A DNA stretch of 64,000 nt from Campylobacter concisus. Lineage in GTDB: Bacteria; Campylobacterota; Campylobacteria; Campylobacterales; Campylobacteraceae. The notes under the pieces are model-generated. The model saw nothing but the letters and a program-made list of their open reading frames with translations. It did not search any database and was not told where the DNA came from. A program made the position numbers and the translations under genes. This document shows positions 26,301 through 35,137 of this stretch, piece by piece. How positions within the stretch are numbered: the stretch's first letter is position 1; each line of letters starts with the position of its first letter. Location of the stretch: assembly GCF_003049735.1 (NCBI RefSeq), contig NZ_PIRM01000005.1:1-64000 (forward strand), in the 5' to 3' direction.

Positions 26301-27438
26301 TTTTGACGAGGTTTTGAAATTTATAAAAAGCACCTTTGGCAAGGATAAAGCCCCGCTTCACGAGCCTAAATTTATAGGCAATGAGAAAAAATATCTACTT
26401 GAGTGCATCGACTCTAGTTTCGTCTCAAGTGTCGGTAAATTTGTAGATGAGCTTGAGAGTAAGCTAGCTCAAATGGTTGGTGCTAAATTCGCAGTTGCTA
26501 CGACAAATGGCACCTCTGCGCTTCATATCTGCTTAAAGCTAGCTGGTGTTGGCCAAGATGACGAAGTGATCACACAGCCAGTTACCTTTATAGCCACTTG
26601 CAATGCCATTAGCTACCTTTTTGCAAAGCCAGTTTTTGTGGATGTCGACCTTGACACGCTTGGTATGTCGCCAGCAGCGCTTAGCGAGTTTTTAGAGAAA
26701 AACTGCAAGCTAAAAGGCGGCAAATGTGTAAATAAAACTAGCGGCAGGATAGTGCGTGCTTGCGTGCCTATGCATACTTTTGGACTACCTTGTAAGATAG
26801 ATGAGATAGCTGAAATTTGCAAGCGTTGGAATATCGTTTTGGTAGAAGACTGTGCCGAGAGCCTTGGTAGCTACTACAAAGGCACTCATACAGGGAATTT
26901 TGGCAAGCTTGCAGCCATGAGCTTTAATGGCAATAAGATCGTCACAAGTGGAGGTGGCGGAGCTATCATCACAAACGATGAGGAGATAGCAAAGCACGCC
27001 AAATTTATCACCACAACGGCCAAGGTGCCACATCCTTTTGAGTATCGTCACAGCGAGATCGGCTACAACTACCGCTTGCCAAATTTAAATGCAGCTCTGC
27101 TTGTGGCACAGCTTGAAAATTTGGAGCTATTTTTAAAGAGCAAACGCGAACTTGCGATGATCTATAAAGAGTATTTTTCTAAATTTGATGATGTGAAATT
27201 TATAGATGAACCAGCGGACGCTAGGTCAAATTTTTGGCTAAACGCAGTGCTCTTTGAAAGTCATGAAAAACGAGATAAGTTTTTGAAATTTAGTAATGAA
27301 AATGGCGTTTTTACGCGTCCTATCTGGCAGCTCATGAATGAGCTTGATATGTTTAAGGACTGCCAAAGAGACGAGCTAAAAAATGCTAAATTTTTAAGCG
27401 ATAGGATAGTAAATATCCCAAGTAGCGCAAGAGTTTAG
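26287..27438 (+). CDS. legC: LegC-type PLP sugar aminotransferase
   Basis: A 383-aa DegT/DnrJ/EryC1 family enzyme. It shows TTNGTSALHICLKL, QPVTFIATCNAI, VEDCAESLGS and the PLP lysine in FNGNKIVTSGGGG, with the C-terminal substrate part YNYRLPNLNAALLVAQLE. It aminates C4 of the LegB product. It overlaps legB by 14 bases. Confidence 0.9.
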   Translation: MRKCDFDEVLKFIKSTFGKDKAPLHEPKFIGNEKKYLLECIDSSFVSSVGKFVDELESKLAQMVGAKFAVATTNGTSALHICLKLAGVGQDDEVITQPVTFIATCNAISYLFAKPVFVDVDLDTLGMSPAALSEFLEKNCKLKGGKCVNKTSGRIVRACVPMHTFGLPCKIDEIAEICKRWNIVLVEDCAESLGSYYKGTHTGNFGKLAAMSFNGNKIVTSGGGGAIITNDEEIAKHAKFITTTAKVPHPFEYRHSEIGYNYRLPNLNAALLVAQLENLELFLKSKRELAMIYKEYFSKFDDVKFIDEPADARSNFWLNAVLFESHEKRDKFLKFSNENGVFTRPIWQLMNELDMFKDCQRDELKNAKFLSDRIVNIPSSARV

Positions 27439-27468
27439 TCATATATGCAAAATAATGAGGAGAGTGAT

Positions 27469-28356
27469 ATGAAACTTAAAATAGGGTATTTTGCAGATGG
27501 TATTTGGAGCCATAACGCATTTGATAAACTTATTAAAGATAAAGATATAGAAATAGAATTTATCTGTGCCAGATATGATTCAAATGATGAAAAACTTCTA
27601 AATTATGCAAACGAATTTAAAATTGACTATTTAAAGCATAAAGATATAAATTCTGATGAGTTTATTGACAGAATTAAACAATATGATTGTGATTTGTTTG
27701 TATCAATGTCTTTTAATCAAATTTTTAAACCCAAGATCATAAATTTGCCAAAATATAAAACTATAAATTGTCACGCAGGTAAATTGCCGTTTTATCGAGG
27801 CAGAAATATCCTAAACTGGGCTTTGATAAATGACGAAAAAGAATTTGGAATAACTGTACATTATATGGATACTGGTATAGATACCGGTGATATAATCTTG
27901 CAAAAATGTTTTGATATAACAGACAACGATGACTACAAAAGCATACTAACAAAAGCGCATAGCGAGTGTGCAAACATACTATATCAGGCGATATGTCTAT
28001 TTAAAAACGGTAAAGCAGAGTCCAAAAAACAAGAGGATGTTGGGTTTTACTGCTCAAGACGTATAGAAGGCGATGAAAATTTAAATTTTAACCAAACAAG
28101 CAGAGAAGTATTTAATTTTGTACGTGCCATTTGTTATCCAGCCATAGTAGCAAGGGCATTTCTAAATGGCAAAGAGATGAAAATAAATAAAGTAGAACTT
28201 ATAAAAGATGCACCACTATATAAATGTATCCCTGGTGCGATTTTGTGTAAAGACGGTGATACTTTTTTGGTAAAAACACAAGATAGTTTTGTAAAAGTTG
28301 TGGAATATGAATATGATGGAAAGATTAAGGTGGGAGATAGATTTGATGTCAAATAG
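27469..28356 (+). CDS. Sugar N-formyltransferase (methionyl-tRNA formyltransferase fold)
   Basis: A 295-aa protein with the formyltransferase core: NCHAGKLPFYRGRN (the N/H of the catalytic set) and HYMDTGIDTGDII (the D). The C-terminal third resembles the small OB-like domain of Fmt. It uses N10-formyl-THF to formylate an amino group. It stands between legC and legI where an acetyltransferase (LegH) would be expected, so the C4 amino group of the LegC product is the likely acceptor. I took the ATG at 27469 (GAGGAG 6 bases before it) rather than the one at 27445. Confidence 0.8.
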   Translation: MKLKIGYFADGIWSHNAFDKLIKDKDIEIEFICARYDSNDEKLLNYANEFKIDYLKHKDINSDEFIDRIKQYDCDLFVSMSFNQIFKPKIINLPKYKTINCHAGKLPFYRGRNILNWALINDEKEFGITVHYMDTGIDTGDIILQKCFDITDNDDYKSILTKAHSECANILYQAICLFKNGKAESKKQEDVGFYCSRRIEGDENLNFNQTSREVFNFVRAICYPAIVARAFLNGKEMKINKVELIKDAPLYKCIPGAILCKDGDTFLVKTQDSFVKVVEYEYDGKIKVGDRFDVK

Positions 28357-29347
28357 TGTTTTTATCATAGCTGAAGCTGGGGTTAACCACAATGGTGATA
28401 TAAATTTAGCTAAAAAGCTGATCGACGTGGCAGTCAAAGCTGGCGCTGACGCGGTAAAATTTCAAACCTTTAAGGCTCAAAATCTTGTTTCAAAAAACGC
28501 ACAAAAGGCTAGCTATCAAAAAGAAACTACCGATAAAAATGAAAGCCAGTTTGAGATGATAAAAAAGCTTGAACTGGATGAGAACACACATAAAGAGCTT
28601 ATAGCCTATTGCAAGAAAAAAAATATCACATTTCTCTCAACTCCTTTTGATAGCGACAGCATAAAGCTTCTTGATGAGCTTGGGCTTGACACATTTAAAG
28701 TCCCAAGCGGCGAGATAACAAATTTACCTTATCTTAAGCAGATAGGCGGCTTAAATAAAAAGATCATTCTCTCAACTGGCATGGCAAATTTAGGTGAGGT
28801 AGAATCCGCGATAGAAGTACTTATAAAAAGTGGCACGAAACGTGAAAACATAAGTCTTCTTCATGCAAATACGCAGTATCCAACACCGATGGAGGATGTA
28901 AATTTAAAAGCGATGATAACACTGAAAAATGCCTTTGGTCTTGAGGTCGGATATAGCGATCATACGCTTGGCATTGAGGTCGATATCGCAGCGGTTGCCA
29001 TGGGTGCAAAGATCATAGAAAAGCACTTTACTCTTGATAAAAATATGCCCGGACCTGACCACAAGGCTAGCCTTGAGCCAGATGAGCTAGTGGCGATGGT
29101 TAGAGCTATTAGAAATATAGAACTAGCGCTTGGAGACGGACTAAAACACTTTAGTAAAAGCGAGAGCGAAAATATCAAAATAGCTAGAAAGTCGATCGTA
29201 GCAAAGTGTGATATAAAAAAAGGTGAAGTCTTTAGCGAACAAAATATCTGTGTAAAACGCCCGGGAGACGGCATAAATCCTATGAGATGGGATGAGGTGA
29301 TCGGAAAAATTTCACAAAAAGATTACAAGCAAGATGATCTGATATGA
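28346..29347 (+). CDS. legI: N,N'-diacetyllegionaminate/sialate synthase (NeuB family)
   Basis: A 333-aa enzyme that condenses PEP with a 6-carbon sugar to give a nonulosonic acid. The TIM barrel (about 1-270) has FIIAEAGVNHNGD, AVKFQTFK, FLSTPFD, KVPSGEITNLP and GYSDHTLG. A SAF-type antifreeze-like domain closes the protein (about 275-333, RKSIVAKCDIKKGEVF). I chose the ATG at 28346, which overlaps the formyltransferase stop by 11 bases. The LegI rather than SiaB/PseI role is inferred from the legB-legC-legG company. Confidence 0.9.
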   Translation: MSNSVFIIAEAGVNHNGDINLAKKLIDVAVKAGADAVKFQTFKAQNLVSKNAQKASYQKETTDKNESQFEMIKKLELDENTHKELIAYCKKKNITFLSTPFDSDSIKLLDELGLDTFKVPSGEITNLPYLKQIGGLNKKIILSTGMANLGEVESAIEVLIKSGTKRENISLLHANTQYPTPMEDVNLKAMITLKNAFGLEVGYSDHTLGIEVDIAAVAMGAKIIEKHFTLDKNMPGPDHKASLEPDELVAMVRAIRNIELALGDGLKHFSKSESENIKIARKSIVAKCDIKKGEVFSEQNICVKRPGDGINPMRWDEVIGKISQKDYKQDDLI

Positions 29348-30501
29348 GAAAAATTTGTGTAGTGACAAGCACTAGAGCAGAATATGGCCTACTTTACTGG
29401 CTCTTAAAAGAGATCGAGGCAGATAGCGAGCTTGAGCTTCAAATAATTGCCACCGGCATGCACCTAAGTCCTGAGTTTGGACTCACATACAAAGAGATTG
29501 AAAAAGATTTTAAGATAGATAAAAAGATAGAAATTTTAGGCTCTTCGCACTCAAAACTTGATATATGTACTGAAGTGGCAAAGGTTTATGAGAAATTTGC
29601 CCCAGCTTTTAGCGAACTTAAGCCAGATATATTGGTACTTCTTGGCGATAGATACGAGATATTTGGTGTAGCTGGCGTGGCTAGTATCATGCAGATACCA
29701 ATAGCACACATACATGGCGGAGAAACCACCCAAGGGGCATTTGACGAGGCTTTTAGGCACAGCATAACAAAGATGAGCCATATTCATTTTGCAGCTACAA
29801 GAGAGTATGCAAACCGCATAATCCAGTTAGGAGAAGAGCCTAGTAGAGTCTTTAATGTCGGTGGGCCTGGCATTGAAAACATAAAAAAACTAAATTTACT
29901 AAATAAAGATGAGTTTGAAAAGTCTATAAATTTTAAGCTTGCTAAAAAAAATATACTAATCACTTTTCATCCAGTAACGCTTGAAAATGGCAGCGCAAAA
30001 GAGCAATTTAGCGAGCTTTTAAAAGCAATAGATGAGTTAAAAGATACAAATTTTATCTTTACAAAAGCAAATAGCGACATAGATGGTGATGTGATAAATA
30101 AAATGATAGATGAGTATGTGAGTAAAAATTCACAAAAAGCTGTGGCATTTGCTTCACTTGGACAGCTGAGATATCTAAGTGCGATAAAATTTGTTGATAT
30201 AGTCCTAGGAAATAGCTCAAGTGGCCTTTTGGAAGTTCCAAGCTTTAAAAAAGCCACCATAAACATAGGTGACAGACAAAAAGGACGTGCAAAAGCTAGC
30301 AGTGTGATAGACGTTAGGCCCGTTAAAGAAGAAATTTTAGCCGCTATAAAAAAAGTATATTCAAAAGAATTTGAGCAAGTTTTAAAAAATACCATCAATC
30401 CATATAATGGTGGTAATTCAAGCAAAAAAATGGTTAAAATTTTAAAAGAGATCGAGCTAGAAGGTATTTTGAAAAAGAAATTTTATGATGTAAAGATATA
30501 A
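29344..30501 (+). CDS. legG: NDP-sugar 2-epimerase, hydrolysing (NeuC/LegG family)
   Basis: A 385-aa GT-B-like epimerase: TSTRAEYGLLYWLL at the start, LGDRYEIFG, HIHGGETTQGAFDEAFRHSITKMSHIHF, and GNSSSGLLEVPSF. It removes the nucleotide and epimerises C2 to the ManNAc-type sugar used by LegI. ATGA overlap with legI. Confidence 0.9.
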   Translation: MRKICVVTSTRAEYGLLYWLLKEIEADSELELQIIATGMHLSPEFGLTYKEIEKDFKIDKKIEILGSSHSKLDICTEVAKVYEKFAPAFSELKPDILVLLGDRYEIFGVAGVASIMQIPIAHIHGGETTQGAFDEAFRHSITKMSHIHFAATREYANRIIQLGEEPSRVFNVGGPGIENIKKLNLLNKDEFEKSINFKLAKKNILITFHPVTLENGSAKEQFSELLKAIDELKDTNFIFTKANSDIDGDVINKMIDEYVSKNSQKAVAFASLGQLRYLSAIKFVDIVLGNSSSGLLEVPSFKKATINIGDRQKGRAKASSVIDVRPVKEEILAAIKKVYSKEFEQVLKNTINPYNGGNSSKKMVKILKEIELEGILKKKFYDVKI

Positions 30502-30504
30502 ATA

Positions 30505-31551
30505 ATGAAGAATATAGAAAACATAAAGCTAAAACAAAATGCCACTATAAAGGAAGCCTTGGGGATTATAGATAGCGGAGCTATGCAGATAGCTTTAGTT
30601 GTTGATGATAAAGATAAGCTTCTTGGAACACTGACTGACGGCGATATAAGAAGAGGTATATTAAGAGGGCTAGACCTTGACAGCTCTATAGAGACGATCA
30701 TTTATAAAGAGCCGGCTGTTGCAAAAATTTCTAGCACAAAAGAGGAAATTTTAAAGATAGCATTACCTAAAAAACTTCACCAGATACCAATAGTAGATGA
30801 TAACGGAATAGTATTAGACTTAAAAGAGATAGAAGAGCTTGTTGAACCAAAGATCAAGACGAATAGAGTCATTCTAATGGTGGGGGGGCTCGGTACTAGG
30901 CTTAGACCACTCACGCAAGATACTCCAAAACCGATGCTAAAGGTCGGAAATAAGCCGATACTTCAAACGATAGTTGAGAAATTTGCAGAATATGGCTTTG
31001 TAAATATCACGATGTGTGTAAATTTTAATGCAGGCATCATCAAGGACTATTTTGGTGACGGCAAAGAATTTGGAGTAAACATCGACTATATTTTAGAGCA
31101 AAAAAGAATGGGTACGGCAGGTGCATTAAGCCTACTTAAAGAGCGACCAAACGAACCATTTTTTGTAATGAACGGCGATCTTCTTACAAATGTAAATTTC
31201 GAACATATTTTTAACTACCACACGCTAAATAAAGCGACAGCTACAATGTGTGTAAGAGAGTATGACTACGAAGTGCCTTATGGCGTTGTAAAAATGAATG
31301 ACAACAAGATAGTAGAGATCTCAGAAAAACCGGTGCAGAAATTTTTCGTAAGCGCTGGAATATATATGCTTTCACCTGAAATTTTAGATCTAATACCACA
31401 AAATGAGTTTTATGATATGCCTACGCTGTTTGAAAAGCTAATAAAATTAAGTAAAAATGTTATATCATTTCCGATCAGAGAATATTGGCTTGATATTGGA
31501 CGCATAGAAGAATACCAAAGAGCAAATGAAGAATATAAAAAAGTTTTTTAA
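30505..31551 (+). CDS. ptmE: GlcN-1-phosphate guanylyltransferase with CBS domains
   Basis: A 348-aa protein. A CBS pair (about 8-115) is followed by a nucleotidyltransferase domain with the motif MVGGLGTRLRPLTQDTPKPM at about 126. In C. jejuni PtmE makes GDP-GlcN for the GDP-linked legionaminic pathway. A run of seven G at 30882-30888 encodes the VGG of the active-site loop, so slippage would destroy the enzyme. Ends with a TAATG overlap into legF. Confidence 0.88.
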   Translation: MKNIENIKLKQNATIKEALGIIDSGAMQIALVVDDKDKLLGTLTDGDIRRGILRGLDLDSSIETIIYKEPAVAKISSTKEEILKIALPKKLHQIPIVDDNGIVLDLKEIEELVEPKIKTNRVILMVGGLGTRLRPLTQDTPKPMLKVGNKPILQTIVEKFAEYGFVNITMCVNFNAGIIKDYFGDGKEFGVNIDYILEQKRMGTAGALSLLKERPNEPFFVMNGDLLTNVNFEHIFNYHTLNKATATMCVREYDYEVPYGVVKMNDNKIVEISEKPVQKFFVSAGIYMLSPEILDLIPQNEFYDMPTLFEKLIKLSKNVISFPIREYWLDIGRIEEYQRANEEYKKVF

Positions 31552-32270
31552 TGTATAAAAATAAGAGATTTTTAGCGATTGTGCCAGCAAGAGGGGGCAG
31601 CAAAGGGTTGCCTGGAAAAAACATTAAAGAATTGTGCGGAAAGCCGCTTATTGCATGGAGTATAGAGGCTGGGCTGAATAGCAAATATTTAGATGAAGTC
31701 ATGGTTAGTACTGATGATGAAAAAATCGCAGAAATTTCTAAAAAACATGGTGCAAATGTACCCTTTTTAAGACCAAGCGAATTGGCAAGCGATACTGCTA
31801 CAACCTTTGATGCCGTAAAACATACTATAGATTATTATAAAAATGAATTAAAAAAAGAGTTTGACTATATTGTTTTATTAGAGCCCACATCGCCTTTGAG
31901 AGAAAATGGTGATGTAGATACAATGATAGAAAAAATAGTAGATAATCAAGAAAAATTTGACTCAATATCTAGCATAGGGGAAGTGCATGAGCATCCATCT
32001 ATCATGAAGAAAATTTTAAATAATGGTTATATCGTGCCATTTTGTAAAGAGCTCAAATTTACTACAAGGCGACAGGATAATGAAAAGGCATATTTTCCTT
32101 ATGGAGTTGCTTATATAGTTAAAATAAAAAATTTTCTAGAAGAAAAAACATTTTATACGCAAAGAAATACTTTTTATGAGATAAAGCGATATCAATGTTA
32201 CGAAATAGATGATCTATATGATTTTTTGGCAATCGAAAATATAATGAAATACGAATGGAGATTGAAATGA
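31551..32270 (+). CDS. legF: CMP-nonulosonic acid synthetase
   Basis: A 239-aa cytidylyltransferase: IVPARGGSKGLPGKNIKEL at the start, STDDEKIAEI, and LEPTSPLRENGDVD. It activates the nine-carbon sugar with CTP for the glycosyltransferase. Known as PtmB/LegF in C. jejuni. Its neighbours are ptmE and ptmF, in the same order as there. Confidence 0.92.
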   Translation: MYKNKRFLAIVPARGGSKGLPGKNIKELCGKPLIAWSIEAGLNSKYLDEVMVSTDDEKIAEISKKHGANVPFLRPSELASDTATTFDAVKHTIDYYKNELKKEFDYIVLLEPTSPLRENGDVDTMIEKIVDNQEKFDSISSIGEVHEHPSIMKKILNNGYIVPFCKELKFTTRRQDNEKAYFPYGVAYIVKIKNFLEEKTFYTQRNTFYEIKRYQCYEIDDLYDFLAIENIMKYEWRLK

Positions 32271-33292
32271 ATTTTCTAGTAATCGGTCTGGGCTCAATGG
32301 GTAAAAGAAGAGTTAGAAATTTAATTGCGCTTGGCTATAAAGATAGTATTGCTGGTTTTGAGCCAAGGGAGGATAGAAGGTGTGAAGCTGAAAGAAAATA
32401 TAGTATTAAAACTTATGATAGCCTTGAAAAAGCAATGAGCGAATTTAATCCGGATGTATTTATAATATCCACTCCTCCAAACGTGCATATGTATTACGCA
32501 TATTTGGCTGAAAAAAACAATATCAACTGTTTTGTAGAGGCTTCTGTTGTTGAGGCTGAAAAAATTTTAGAATTATCAAAGAGAATAAAAGATAAAAAAA
32601 TTTTGATAGCACCATCTTGCACAATGAAATATTATCCTATTTCTATAAAGATAAAAGAACTGATTAATAAAAAAGCAATAGGTAAAATCCTTAATTATAA
32701 CTATCAAACTGGTCAGTATTTGCCAGATTGGCACCCTTGGGAAAAAATAGAAGACTTTTATGTTTCAAATCCTGATACTGGTGGCTGTAGGGAAATAGTT
32801 CCATTTGAGTTAACATGGTTAAATGATATTTTCGGTGACTCTAGACCACTGGCGTGCGTGAGAAAAAAAATAACAGATATTAATGCTAATATAGATGATA
32901 TATATCATTGTATTTTAGAACATTCAAATAATGTATTGGGAAATTTAACTATAGAAGTAATATCAAAACCTAGAGCTACTAGGGAAATGAGAATATTGGG
33001 TTCAGAAGGTGAAATAGTTTATAGTGCAGATAATAATGAACTCAGATACATAAATACTAATATGAATGATTGGAATAGGATAAAATTTGGCACAGGAACA
33101 GTAGAAAGTGGATATATTAATCCGGAGGAGCCATATATTAATGAGTTAAAAGATTATATAAATAGTATAAAAGAGGTCAAAAACGGAGAGGTGCCGACAT
33201 ACCCAAATAGACTAGAGGATGATTACAGGGTATTGCAGAACTTATATAAGCTAGAAGAAATAAGCGAGGGAAGACATGACTTATCAAGATAG
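32267..33292 (+). CDS. ptmF: Gfo/Idh-type oxidoreductase
   Basis: A 341-aa protein. The NAD-binding motif is VIGLGSMGKRRVRNLI; STPPNVHMYYA and FVEASVVEAE follow, with a GFO_IDH_MocA C-terminal sheet domain. PtmF of C. jejuni is thought to help provide glucosamine phosphate for PtmE. I chose the ATG at 32267, which overlaps the legF stop as ATGA and has GGAG before it, over the in-frame ATG at 32255. It overlaps the next gene by 17 bases. Confidence 0.8.
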   Translation: MNFLVIGLGSMGKRRVRNLIALGYKDSIAGFEPREDRRCEAERKYSIKTYDSLEKAMSEFNPDVFIISTPPNVHMYYAYLAEKNNINCFVEASVVEAEKILELSKRIKDKKILIAPSCTMKYYPISIKIKELINKKAIGKILNYNYQTGQYLPDWHPWEKIEDFYVSNPDTGGCREIVPFELTWLNDIFGDSRPLACVRKKITDINANIDDIYHCILEHSNNVLGNLTIEVISKPRATREMRILGSEGEIVYSADNNELRYINTNMNDWNRIKFGTGTVESGYINPEEPYINELKDYINSIKEVKNGEVPTYPNRLEDDYRVLQNLYKLEEISEGRHDLSR

Positions 33293-34568
33293 ATTATTAA
33301 AAGCAATACCGGGCGGTGCCCATACTTACAGTAGAGGATTTGACCAGTATCCAGCCAATGCCCCACAAATTTTAAAAAGAGGGAAAGGCGCATATGTATA
33401 TGATGAAAATGGTAGAGAATTTTTGGACTATGGAATGGCGCTTAGGGCTGTAAATTTAGGCTACGCAAATGAAGAAATAAACAAAGCAGCGATCGAGCAA
33501 ATAGAATTTGGAAACAATCTAACTAAGCCTAGCGTGATAGAGCTAGAGGCTGCTGAATTATTAATAGATATGATAGATAGTGTTGACATGGTTAAATTTA
33601 CTAAAAATGGCTCAACCGCAACAACAGCAGCTATCAAACTTAGTAGAGCATATACTGGAAGGGAGCTGGTTGCAAGATGTGCAGAGCACCCATTTTTTAG
33701 CTATGATGACTGGTTTATTGGCTCTACTCAACTTACCAAAGGTATACCTCAAAAGGATACTGAGGGCACAAAGATGTTTGGTTACAACAACATTGAGAGC
33801 TTAGAGAGGCTTTTTGATGAATTTCCTAATCAAATAGCTTGTGTGATTTTAGAGCCGGCTACAACAGAGCACCCAAAAGATAATTTTTTACATAAAGTAA
33901 GAGATCTGTGTCATAGAAATGGAGCAGTATTTATACTTGATGAGATGATAACTGGCTTTAGATGGCATCTAAAAGGGGCTCAATATTATTATGACATTAA
34001 ACCTGATTTATGTACTTTTGGAAAGGCAATGGCAAACGGATTTTCAGTTGCGGCTATAGCTGGAAAAAGAGAGATAATGCAGCTTGGCAGTATAGAATTT
34101 GAAGGAAAAGAAAGAGTTTTTTTACTATCAACAACACATGGTGCAGAGATGAGTGGATTAGGCGCATTTGTTGCGGCTATGAAATTTATGAAAGAGAATA
34201 ATGTGGTTGAGTATATTTGGGGTTATGGCACAAAACTAATCTCAATGATAAATGAGCTTGCAAAAAAATATGAAATCGAAAGAAATTTCGTAGCAGGCGG
34301 TATAGAGTGTAGTCCGTACTATTTGACTTTTGATAAAAATGGTCAAAATTCTTTAGGGCTTAGAACTCTTTTTTCTCAAGAAATGGTCAAAAATGGCGTG
34401 CTTATTCCTTGGGTGGCACTTTCTTATGCTCATGGAGAAAATGAACTTACAAAGACAAAAAACGCACTAGAAAAAACTTTTGAAGTTTACAAAAAAGCAG
34501 TTGATGAGGGCTATGAAAAATATTTAGTAGGTAGCCCTATCAAGCCAGTTTTTAGAAGATTTAATTAA
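33276..34568 (+). CDS. Class III aminotransferase, glutamate-1-semialdehyde aminomutase-like
   Basis: A 430-aa PLP enzyme related to HemL: KAIPGGAHTYSRG at the start, FTKNGSTATTAAIKLSRAYTGR (PLP phosphate site), FILDEMITGFR and the PLP lysine in CTFGKAMANGFSVAAIAG. Since it overlaps ptmF and lies in the sugar operon, it probably aminates a sugar or sugar-derived keto acid and does not serve haem synthesis. The exact substrate is open; a role with PtmA/PtmF in making the amino sugar precursor is possible. Confidence 0.8.
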   Translation: MTYQDRLLKAIPGGAHTYSRGFDQYPANAPQILKRGKGAYVYDENGREFLDYGMALRAVNLGYANEEINKAAIEQIEFGNNLTKPSVIELEAAELLIDMIDSVDMVKFTKNGSTATTAAIKLSRAYTGRELVARCAEHPFFSYDDWFIGSTQLTKGIPQKDTEGTKMFGYNNIESLERLFDEFPNQIACVILEPATTEHPKDNFLHKVRDLCHRNGAVFILDEMITGFRWHLKGAQYYYDIKPDLCTFGKAMANGFSVAAIAGKREIMQLGSIEFEGKERVFLLSTTHGAEMSGLGAFVAAMKFMKENNVVEYIWGYGTKLISMINELAKKYEIERNFVAGGIECSPYYLTFDKNGQNSLGLRTLFSQEMVKNGVLIPWVALSYAHGENELTKTKNALEKTFEVYKKAVDEGYEKYLVGSPIKPVFRRFN

Positions 34569-34579
34569 GGAAAAATAAA

Positions 34580-35137
34580 ATGATTTTGGAGAATGAAACA
34601 ATACAGTTAAGGCCATATATTTTAGAAAAAGATAACTTGATTTTAAGAGGACAATATCTAGAGTGGATACAAGATTACAATAATATAGAATATATTAATT
34701 CAATATCATTGCTAATGAATGATAGTTTAGATTTTATAGAAAGTAGCTTTAGTAGATTCACATCAAAAAATTCCCAGGGTTTTTTCATTTATCATAAAGG
34801 TAATAAAAAATTTATTGGTACAGTAAAATTAGACAAAATTGATTTCTTCAGGCAATCTAGTGAATTTGGCATAATGATTGGCGAACAGAACTTTAAACAT
34901 CAAAATATAGGGACATTTTCAATGGAATTAATTTTGGACTATTCTTTTAGAATCCTTGGTCTACATAGGGTATGGGGTGGCTGCGCTGCAAATAATATTG
35001 GTATGCAAAAACTTTTTAAGAAATTTAATTTTAAAGAAGAAAGCAGACAAAGAGAAAGTATCTATGTCAATGGTGTTTATCAAGATGGTATTTTTTACGG
35101 ACTATTAAGGAAAGAATGGAAGGATGGTTTAATATGA
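34580..35137 (+). CDS. GNAT acetyltransferase (RimJ/RimL type)
   Basis: A 185-aa GNAT protein: LRPYILEKDN at the start, FIGTVKLDKI, EFGIMIGEQNFKHQNIGTFSMELILDYSF (acetyl-CoA site) and the C-terminal CAANNIGMQKLFKKFNFKEE. It may be the LegH-like N-acetyltransferase of the pathway or modify another amino sugar. The presence of both this gene and a formyltransferase implies two different N-acyl groups. It is followed by an ATGA overlap. Confidence 0.78.
   Translation: MILENETIQLRPYILEKDNLILRGQYLEWIQDYNNIEYINSISLLMNDSLDFIESSFSRFTSKNSQGFFIYHKGNKKFIGTVKLDKIDFFRQSSEFGIMIGEQNFKHQNIGTFSMELILDYSFRILGLHRVWGGCAANNIGMQKLFKKFNFKEESRQRESIYVNGVYQDGIFYGLLRKEWKDGLI

Noticed and set aside
33276..34568. hemL of haem synthesis
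   Set aside because: Overlap with ptmF and position inside the sugar operon argue for a sugar-related role; sequence alone does not exclude haem function.
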